Shown here piece by piece: positions 1 to 4,461 of a stretch of 7,236 nt of DNA (position 1 is its first letter; each line of letters starts with the position of its first letter). This DNA is from Chloroflexota bacterium (GTDB lineage Bacteria > Chloroflexota > Dehalococcoidia > UBA2979). Both the position numbers and the translations under genes were made by a program. The stretch covers positions 1 through 7,236 of the forward strand of contig VYDC01000229.1 in the NCBI GenBank assembly GCA_009843585.1. Reading direction: 5' to 3'. Under the pieces are notes generated by a model. The model ran no database searches and had not been told where the DNA came from. It saw only the letters and a program-made list of their open reading frames with translations.

Positions 1-4
1 TCAT
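1..4 (-). CDS. possible start of a divergent gene leaving the window
   Basis: On the - strand an ATG lies at 4..2, preceded by GCAGGA with a spacing of 5 bases to the ATG. This would start a gene running off the left edge, divergent from the znu operon. Divergent Fur/Zur or other regulator genes are common beside znuABC, but only one codon is visible, so no function can be claimed. Confidence 0.2.
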
Positions 5-51
5 GGCGGTCCTGCGCCTTCGGGACTGAGCGACGCGGCGCTCCGTTCGCG

Positions 52-79
52 TTGTCACCTCCGGGGGCCTACTGATACC
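52..79 (+). promoter_or_regulatory. candidate promoter of the znuABC operon
   Basis: TTGTCA at 52-57 is followed 16 bases later by GATACC at 74-79 (3 of 6 matches to TATAAT). The block from 52 to 70 is 15/19 identical to the stretch starting at 3257, which forms a near-consensus promoter in front of the His-rich gene. The resemblance is the main support, since each element alone is weak. Transcription would start near 86, giving a leader of about 70 bases to the ATG at 157. Confidence 0.45.
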
Positions 80-104
80 GTGTCGCGCCGAGACGGCGTA
101 TCAG
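72..104. promoter_or_regulatory. inverted repeat, candidate metalloregulator operator
   Basis: CTGATAC at 72-78 and GTATCAG at 98-104 form a perfect 7-bp inverted repeat, with arm centres 26 bases apart. The left arm covers the proposed -10 element of the operon promoter, where a repressor would be expected. Metal-uptake operons are usually repressed by Zur, Fur or DtxR/MntR proteins when metal is plentiful. The spacing is wider than the classic contiguous Zur box, so the regulator cannot be named. Confidence 0.35.
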
Positions 105-156
105 CCGCTCCGCGCGGGCGAGCCCCGCACGACCGCACGACAGGGAGGACGGCCCG

Positions 157-1482
157 ATGCTGCACGCGATGAGGGCGGCGCTCGCGCCGCTCGTCCTGAT
201 CCTCGGCCTGGCGTTGATCGCCGCGTGCGGGGACGACGAGGAGGCAGAGCCGCGCGTCCGTGTCGTGACGACCACGAATATCGTCGCCGACTGGGCCCAG
301 AACGTGGCCGGCGACGATGTCGAGGTGTTCAGCCTGCTGCCGGTCGGCGCCGACCCGCACTCCTACCAGCCCGGCGCGCAGGACGTGGCGCGGATCTCCG
401 ACGCCGACGTCGTCTTCGCGGTCGGGCTCGGACTCGAGGAGTCGTGGCTCGTCGATCTCGTCCGGAACGCCGCGACCGATCCCGGTGCGATCGTGGAGCT
501 CGGAGAGCTCATCGACCCGATCGAGTTCCAGGACGCGCACGCCGGCGAGTCCGCCCTCCTCGAGGCGATCGCGGGGATCGTCCACGAGGTGGAGGACGGC
601 CATATCCCGCCGGAGCAGGGACTCATCCAGATCGGCGCCGTGCTCCTCGCCATGGAGGAGGGGGACGACCCCGCCGACGTGTGCTTCTACGACTGCCACG
701 ACCACGCCGACGAGGGCGTTGACGACGGCCACGACCACGACGACGAGGGCGACGACGACGGCCACGACCACGACCACGAGGGCGACGACGACGGCCACGA
801 CCACGAGGGCGAGTTCGTCGAGGTGCTGATCGACATCCTCACCCACGCGCAGGCGGGCGAGATCACTCCCGCCGAGGCGATCGAGGCGATCGACGAGCTC
901 GTCCACGAGATGGAAGAGGACGGGCACGAGGGCGACGACCACGGCCACGACCACGGCCTCTACGATCCCCACTTCTGGTTCGACCCGCTCCGCGTGAAGG
1001 TCGCCGTCGACGCGATCGCCGCGCGCCTGGCCGAGCTCGACCCCGATCGCGGCGACGACTACCGCGACGCCGCCGCGTCCTATAAGGCGGAGCTCGACGA
1101 GCTGCACGGCTGGACCGCTCAGCAGGTCGAGGCCGTGCCGCAGGAGCGGCGGCTACTCCTGACCTCGCACGAGAGCCTGGGATACTTCGCCGCGCTGTAC
1201 GGCTTCGACGTGGTCGGCGTGATCCTCTCGACGACCACCGAGGCGACGCCGTCGGCGGCCGACCTCGCCGAGCTCGCGCACGAGATCGAGGAGCTGGGCG
1301 TGCCGGCGGTCTTCGGCGAGACGACCGTCAGCGAGCGCCTCGCGGTCACGCTGGCGGACGAGACCGGAGTCGCGCTGGTGCGGCTCTACTCCGGCTCCCT
1401 CGGAGCGGAGGGCAGCGGAGCCGAGAGCTACATCGGCATGGTGCGGGCGAACGTCACGAGCATCGTGGACGCTCTGAGGTGA
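157..1482 (+). CDS. znuA: ZnuA-type zinc/manganese ABC transporter substrate-binding lipoprotein
   Basis: This 441-residue protein captures Zn(II) (or Mn) outside the membrane and hands it to the permease encoded two genes downstream. The N-terminus has a hydrophobic signal ending in IAAC, with Cys24 as the lipid-modified residue. Cluster A-I ligands are visible: His68 (DPHSY), His272 (DPHFWFDP) and His338 (TSHESLGYF). His at the third position favours zinc over manganese. The usual fourth-ligand Asp in the LYSDSLG-type motif is Gly413 here (LYSGSLG). Between His68 and His272 lie 204 residues, against about 80 in E. coli ZnuA. The extra part holds Cys176/Cys180, repeated DDGHDH units (191-217, 256-266) and two similar helical segments (134-171, 220-257). 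AGGGAGGA at 142-149 is a strong ribosome site 7 bases before ATG 157; an in-frame ATG at 169 is less well placed. Confidence 0.95.
   Translation: MLHAMRAALAPLVLILGLALIAACGDDEEAEPRVRVVTTTNIVADWAQNVAGDDVEVFSLLPVGADPHSYQPGAQDVARISDADVVFAVGLGLEESWLVDLVRNAATDPGAIVELGELIDPIEFQDAHAGESALLEAIAGIVHEVEDGHIPPEQGLIQIGAVLLAMEEGDDPADVCFYDCHDHADEGVDDGHDHDDEGDDDGHDHDHEGDDDGHDHEGEFVEVLIDILTHAQAGEITPAEAIEAIDELVHEMEEDGHEGDDHGHDHGLYDPHFWFDPLRVKVAVDAIAARLAELDPDRGDDYRDAAASYKAELDELHGWTAQQVEAVPQERRLLLTSHESLGYFAALYGFDVVGVILSTTTEATPSAADLAELAHEIEELGVPAVFGETTVSERLAVTLADETGVALVRLYSGSLGAEGSGAESYIGMVRANVTSIVDALR
721..810 (+). repeat. tandem repeat encoding the Asp/His-rich loop of ZnuA
   Basis: Three consecutive in-frame units of 30, 33 and 27 bases (721-750, 751-783, 784-810) share the core gacgacggccacgaccac and end in gagggc. 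They encode DDGHDH...EG blocks. Length differences are multiples of three, so the loop can grow or shrink without breaking the gene. Replication slippage is the likely origin. Confidence 0.8.
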
Positions 1483-1489
1483 GCATGAC

Positions 1490-2293
1490 GTGCTAGGCCG
1501 GCGGCGCAGCGCCGGCCGCGACTGCGACGCGGGACGTCAGTGCGACCCCGCGATCTCCCTGGAGGCCGTCGTCGTCGAGCACGACGGCCTCCAGGCACTC
1601 GAGGACGTCACCTTCGCCGTCCCCAGCGGCACGCTGATGGGCGTGGTCGGCCCCAACGGCGCCGGCAAGAGCACGCTCTTCGATGCGATCGCGGGCGTCC
1701 ACCCGATCGCGAGCGGCCAGGTCACGCTGAGCGGAGCGGGGCGCCGCCGCGAGGCGCTCGCCTACGTCCCCCAGCGCGACTCCATCAACTGGAGGTTCCC
1801 GGCGACCGCCCTCGACGTGGTGATGATGGGCCTCATCAGGCGCATCCCCTGGTACCGGCGCCCGGGCAGGCAGCACCGCGACGTGGCCCGGTCCTGCCTT
1901 GAGCGCGTCCGCTTGTGGGATCGCCGCGGGGCGCTGATGACGGAGCTCTCCAGCGGGCAGCGGCAGCGCGTCTTCATCGCGCGCGCCCTGGCCCAGGACG
2001 CGCGCATCCTGCTTCTTGACGAGGCCTTCAGCGGCGTCGACGTCGCGGCCCAAGAGGGGATCGTGCGCGTCCTGCAGTCGCTCCGCGACGAGGGCCGGAT
2101 CGTGCTCCTCGCCACGCACGATCTCACCAACCTGGCCCAGCGCTTCGACCAGGTGCTCTGCATCAACCGCCACGTCTGCGCCTGCGGCCCCCCCGCGGAG
2201 GCCTTCACGCCGGACGTCCTCGAGGAACTCTACGGCTCGCACGGCGTCGAGTTCGCCGAGGAGAGCGGCCTCTCGACGAGACGCCGATCGTGA
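1490..2293 (+). CDS. znuC: zinc/manganese ABC transporter ATP-binding protein
   Basis: This 267-residue cytoplasmic ATPase powers the importer formed with the adjacent binding protein and permease. Visible in order: Walker A GPNGAGKST (54-62), Q-loop Gln95 followed by INWRFPATALDVVMMG, the pattern typical of the Mn/Zn family, signature LSSGQRQR (153-160), Walker B ILLLDE (173-178, catalytic Glu178), D-loop SGVD (181-184) and switch His210. GTG 1490 is chosen because GAGGTGAG at 1476-1483, overlapping the znuA stop, sits 6 bases upstream; the ATG at 1485 meets a stop after three codons. The start adds about 22 residues before the conserved domain (first strand at ISLEAVVV). Extra cysteines occur at 12 and 18, and at 224, 230 and 232 near His228. 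The gap to znuA is 7 bases, so translation is probably coupled. Confidence 0.95.
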   Translation: MLGRRRSAGRDCDAGRQCDPAISLEAVVVEHDGLQALEDVTFAVPSGTLMGVVGPNGAGKSTLFDAIAGVHPIASGQVTLSGAGRRREALAYVPQRDSINWRFPATALDVVMMGLIRRIPWYRRPGRQHRDVARSCLERVRLWDRRGALMTELSSGQRQRVFIARALAQDARILLLDEAFSGVDVAAQEGIVRVLQSLRDEGRIVLLATHDLTNLAQRFDQVLCINRHVCACGPPAEAFTPDVLEELYGSHGVEFAEESGLSTRRRS

Positions 2294-3138
2294 TCGATCA
2301 CATCGTCGGTCCGTTCCAGTACTCGTTCATGGTCAGGGCGCTGATCGTCTCGGTGCTGGTCGGCGTGATGTGCCCCGTCCTGGGGGCGTACGTGATCACG
2401 CGGGGCCGCGCGTTCATGGGGGACGCCCTCGCCCACTCGGTGCTGCCGGCGATGGTCGCGGCCTTCCTGCTCGGGATCAGCCCCTTCGTGGCGGCCGTTC
2501 CGGCGGGGATCGCGATCGCGCTCCTGATGGGATCCGTCGCCCGGCGCACGGGCATCAGCGAGGACACATCGATCGGGATCCTTTTCGCCGGGCTCTTCGC
2601 GCTCGGCCTCGTGATGCTCTCGAAGGCGACCAACGTCACCGTCGACATCGAGGACCTGCTGCTCGGGCAGGTGCTCGCCGTGTCGAGGACCGACGTTCTC
2701 GCCTCGCTCGTGCTCACCGCCGTCGTACTGGCCGGGCTCTACGCCTTCCACCGCCAGCTCGTGTACACGACTTTCGACCCGGTGGGAGCCCTCGTCGCCG
2801 GCATCCGGACGGGGCTCGTCGAGTACGTGCTGCTCGGCCTGCTCGCGCTCGTGATCGTGATCGGGATACAGGCCGCCGGGATCGTGCTCGTCATGGCGAT
2901 GCTGATCACGCCCGCGGCGACCGGCTACCTGCTGGCGAGGCGCTTCGTGGGAGTGATGATGATCGGGGCGGTGATCGGCGCCGTCTCGGCAGTGAGCGGC
3001 CTCTACCTCTCCTTCCACGCCGATCTTCCCTCGGGGCCGGCGATGGCGCTGGTGGCGACGGCGTTCTTCGGCGTGGCGGCGACCGGCAGCAGACGCTGGA
3101 GGGCGGCGACGCGAGAGGGCGTGGAGGTCGCGGCGTAG
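2290..3138 (+). CDS. znuB: zinc/manganese ABC transporter permease (ABC-3 family)
   Basis: This 282-residue membrane protein would form, as a dimer, the metal channel of the ZnuABC-type importer. Hydrophobic stretches suggest eight or nine membrane segments: about 15-37, 51-83 (probably two), 93-112, 134-152, 178-198, 199-217, 219-241 and 248-265. ABC-3 hallmarks are PVLGAYVITRGRAFMGDALA with the following HSVLP (29-53), EDTSIGILFAGLFALG (91-106), GIVLVMAMLITPAAT (197-211) and SGLYLSFHADLPSGPAMAL (236-254). The length is normal for the family. GTG 2290 overlaps the ATPase stop in a 4-base GTGA, which points to translational coupling; there is no strong separate ribosome site. The short hydrophilic C-terminus (267-282) is Arg-rich. 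Zn versus Mn specificity cannot be told from this subunit. Confidence 0.95.
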   Translation: MIDHIVGPFQYSFMVRALIVSVLVGVMCPVLGAYVITRGRAFMGDALAHSVLPAMVAAFLLGISPFVAAVPAGIAIALLMGSVARRTGISEDTSIGILFAGLFALGLVMLSKATNVTVDIEDLLLGQVLAVSRTDVLASLVLTAVVLAGLYAFHRQLVYTTFDPVGALVAGIRTGLVEYVLLGLLALVIVIGIQAAGIVLVMAMLITPAATGYLLARRFVGVMMIGAVIGAVSAVSGLYLSFHADLPSGPAMALVATAFFGVAATGSRRWRAATREGVEVAA

Positions 3139-3161
3139 CCGCGAGAGCCCCGGGCGCCTGA

Positions 3162-3184
3162 CGGCGGATCCGGCCGCCGGCGGC
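3162..3184 (+). terminator. GC-rich inverted repeats after znuB, possible weak terminator
   Basis: CGGCGG at 3162-3167 can pair with CCGCCG at 3174-3179, and GCCGCCGGCGGC at 3173-3184 is a perfect 12-base palindrome. They lie 24 bases after the znuB stop and before a new promoter. No T-run follows, so intrinsic termination is uncertain, and such palindromes are frequent by chance in DNA of this composition. Confidence 0.25.
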
Positions 3185-3256
3185 GACGGCTGAGCGAGGT
3201 CTTCTCGAGCGGCACGGCCGGTCGAGCGGTGTGTGGTGCCTTCCGCCCGCGGTCGA

Positions 3257-3285
3257 TTGACACCACCCCGGGCCTCCCGAATACT
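3257..3285 (+). promoter_or_regulatory. near-consensus promoter of the His-rich repeat gene
   Basis: A perfect TTGACA lies at 3257-3262. After 17 bases comes AATACT at 3280-3285 (4 of 6 matches to TATAAT). In DNA this GC-rich the combination stands out. The start site would be near 3292, leaving a leader of about 50 bases before ATG 3343. The -35 and spacer closely resemble those proposed for znuA. Confidence 0.6.
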
Positions 3286-3295
3286 CGCTTGCCGC

Positions 3296-3310
3296 GGCCG
3301 CATCGCGGCC
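3296..3310 (+). promoter_or_regulatory. leader hairpin at the 5' end of the His-rich transcript
   Basis: GGCCGC (3296-3301), loop ATC, GCGGCC (3305-3310): a perfect 6-bp stem a few bases after the predicted transcription start and about 20 bases before the ribosome site. It could stabilise the 5' end or take part in control. There is no alternative pairing visible with the ribosome site, so it is not called a riboswitch. Confidence 0.3.
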
Positions 3311-3342
3311 CGGTACGCGGCGGGCGGACGGAAGGAGCCACG

Positions 3343-3555
3343 ATGGCCGAGGGTCCACACGACATCCATGAGTGCGACGGCCACGAGCACCACGCGCACG
3401 TGCACGCCATCCACGAGTGCGACGACCACGAGCACCACGCGGGCGCCGGCCACGTGCACGCCTTGCACGAGTGCGACGAGCACGAGCACCACGCGCACGT
3501 GCACGACATCCACGAGTGCGACGGCCACGAGCACCACGAGCACGCGGCCGCCTGA
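3343..3555 (+). CDS. small His/Cys-rich repeat protein, putative metal-binding or metal-buffering peptide
   Basis: The 70-residue product has 24 His and 4 Cys (11, 26, 44, 59) and no signal peptide or membrane segment, so it is probably cytoplasmic. It consists of four units, each beginning [IL]HECDxHEHH (residues 8-22, 23-40, 41-55, 56-70) and mostly ending AHVHA or similar. I do not recognise a named family; compositional analogues are His-rich metal stores such as Helicobacter Hpn. ATG 3343 is preceded by GGAAGGAG (3330-3337) with 5 bases between, an excellent ribosome site. An in-frame GTG at 3229 lies upstream of the promoter and is unlikely. Almost all third codon positions are G or C, which supports true coding. 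Its place after znuABC and the shared promoter sequence suggest a role in holding or delivering imported zinc. Function is inferred from composition and context only. Confidence 0.82.
   Translation: MAEGPHDIHECDGHEHHAHVHAIHECDDHEHHAGAGHVHALHECDEHEHHAHVHDIHECDGHEHHEHAAA
3364..3552 (+). repeat. four tandem units encoding the HECDxHEHH repeats
   Basis: Units at 3364-3408 (45 bases), 3409-3462 (54), 3463-3507 (45) and 3508-3552 (45). The first 30 bases of units 1 and 4 differ at a single position, so the array arose by recent duplication or is kept uniform. Unit 2 carries three extra codons (A-G-A-G-H in place of A-H). All units stay in frame. Confidence 0.9.
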
Positions 3556-3588
3556 GTCGCCGTCCGTAGCGCCCGACGCTCGCGCCCG

Positions 3589-3618
3589 GGGGGTCTCCCC
3601 TCCAGGGAGGTGGCCCCC
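3589..3618 (+). terminator. hairpin after the His-rich gene, candidate terminator
   Basis: GGGGG (3589-3593) and CTCCC (3595-3599) can pair with CCCCC (3614-3618) and GGGAG (3605-3609), with a small internal loop and a 5-base apical loop. It lies 33 bases after the stop of the His-rich gene. Only a pyrimidine-rich tract (CTCTTCTGT) follows instead of a T-run, so the call is moderate. Confidence 0.4.
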
Positions 3619-3706
3619 GCGCCTCTTCTGTGTCAGCGCTCGTCCACGCGCCGGCCGCCCGATCCCGAACGCATGACATGACCCGGGACCCGGGCCGGGG
3701 CACGGC

Positions 3707-3737
3707 CGACCCGGAGCGGGGCTGTCATCCCGGGTCG
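3707..3737. terminator. 8-bp inverted repeat between convergent genes
   Basis: CGACCCGG (3707-3714) and CCGGGTCG (3730-3737) form a perfect stem with a 15-base loop. It lies between the + strand His-rich gene and the - strand lipoprotein gene, where a two-way terminator would fit. No T-run is present on either side. A CCCGGG repeat at 3682-3694 lies just before it. Confidence 0.35.
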
Positions 3738-3783
3738 CGGGGGGGCGCGCCCGCCCGCCCCGCCCGCGACGGGACGCCCCCGC

Positions 3784-4401
3784 CCCCCCGCCCGCGCCGC
3801 CGCAGCCTGCGAGCGCCGTGCGGAGGGGGCCGGGCATCGCCTGCTCGGCGAAGCGGACCTCGGCGGCGCTCCGGCGACGCACCTGCTCGACGTCCTGGTT
3901 GGTGGCGTCGATCTCCCCGGTCGTCGCGGCGGCGTCGACGAGCTCGGCCTGGCGGGCGAGCGCTGCGGCGAGCGCCCGCACCTGGAGCAGCAGGGCGCGG
4001 TGGAAGAAGTCGGCGCCCGGTGCCGGATCGATCTGCGAGAGCGCCCGCTCCGTCTCCCGGTAGAGCTCGACCTGCCGGGGCCCGATGCGCTGGTAGCGCG
4101 CCTTGCGCGCCGCGAGATCGAGCGTGGTCGGGTCGACGCCGTCGTTGAGCGCTGCGGCGCGCCGGTCGAACTCGACCTGGAGGTCGCACATCGCCTCCGC
4201 CCAGGCGTCCATCGCCTCCGCGTCGGCGGCGCGTGCGGGCGTTCCGGCGGGGCGGACGCCCGAGGAGGCGCCGGCGGTCGGCGCGGGCTCCTCCCCGCCC
4301 CCGCCGCAGGCGACCGCGAGCGCCGCGCCGAGGAGCAGCAGGACGGCGAGAGCGGCGCGCCTTACCGGGGTTCCCGCGGGGGGCGGGGGCCGTGTCGTCA
4401 T
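3784..4401 (-). CDS. small lipoprotein of unknown function, 3' end not resolved
   Basis: From ATG 4401 the frame reads about 206 residues of credible protein. There is a basic start, a hydrophobic signal (about 16-31) and a lipobox ending AVAC with Cys32, then a Gly/Pro/Ala-rich linker and a helical domain (about 58-198) with Cys72 and Cys200, which might pair. I recognise no family; similar short lipoproteins with a Cys-containing helical domain are common hypotheticals in actinobacteria. After residue 200 the sequence turns into G/A/R-rich text and this frame has no stop for more than a kilobase, running antisense through the His-rich gene and the permease. I therefore cut the feature at the C7 run (3783-3789). 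A one-base shift there or at the G7 run (3739-3745) could bring in the stop at 3725-3727. There is no ribosome site, so translation is probably leaderless. It is divergent from fabV. Confidence 0.6.
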
Positions 4402-4408
4402 CGCGGCG

Positions 4409-4414
4409 ATGGTA
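4409..4414 (-). promoter_or_regulatory. -10 element of a leaderless promoter for the lipoprotein gene
   Basis: Read on the - strand, TACCAT (4414 to 4409; 4 of 6 matches to TATAAT) lies 7 bases before ATG 4401, so transcription would begin at or next to the A of the start codon. No purine-rich ribosome site exists in this space. This TANNNT-7-ATG layout is typical of leaderless actinobacterial genes. No convincing -35 is seen. Confidence 0.4.
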
Positions 4415-4461
4415 CCCCATGGCCGGAGCGGGGAACGATCGCGCGGTGCGCCCCGCGCGGG

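Noticed and set aside
55..1107. Val/Ala-rich - strand frame opposite znuA
   Set aside because: Its valine runs are the mirror of the GAC/CAC codons of the His/Asp loop; znuA has clear motifs, a signal peptide and a ribosome site.
3229..3342. GTG 3229 as start of the His-rich protein
   Set aside because: It lies before the promoter at 3257-3285, has no ribosome site, and the added residues lack the repeat character. ATG 3343 has GGAAGGAG in front.
3364..3552. CRISPR-like or noncoding tandem repeat
   Set aside because: Units are contiguous, in frame, of 45 or 54 bases, with no unique spacers; variation keeps codons intact.
3372..3569. Arg/Pro/Ala frame overlapping the His-rich gene
   Set aside because: It is a shifted reading of the same repeats without a ribosome site or known features.
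4000..4461. Extension of fabV upstream to an ATG at 4000
   Set aside because: The extra 154 residues are antisense to the lipoprotein gene and have no counterpart in FabV, which begins close to PRIRGF.
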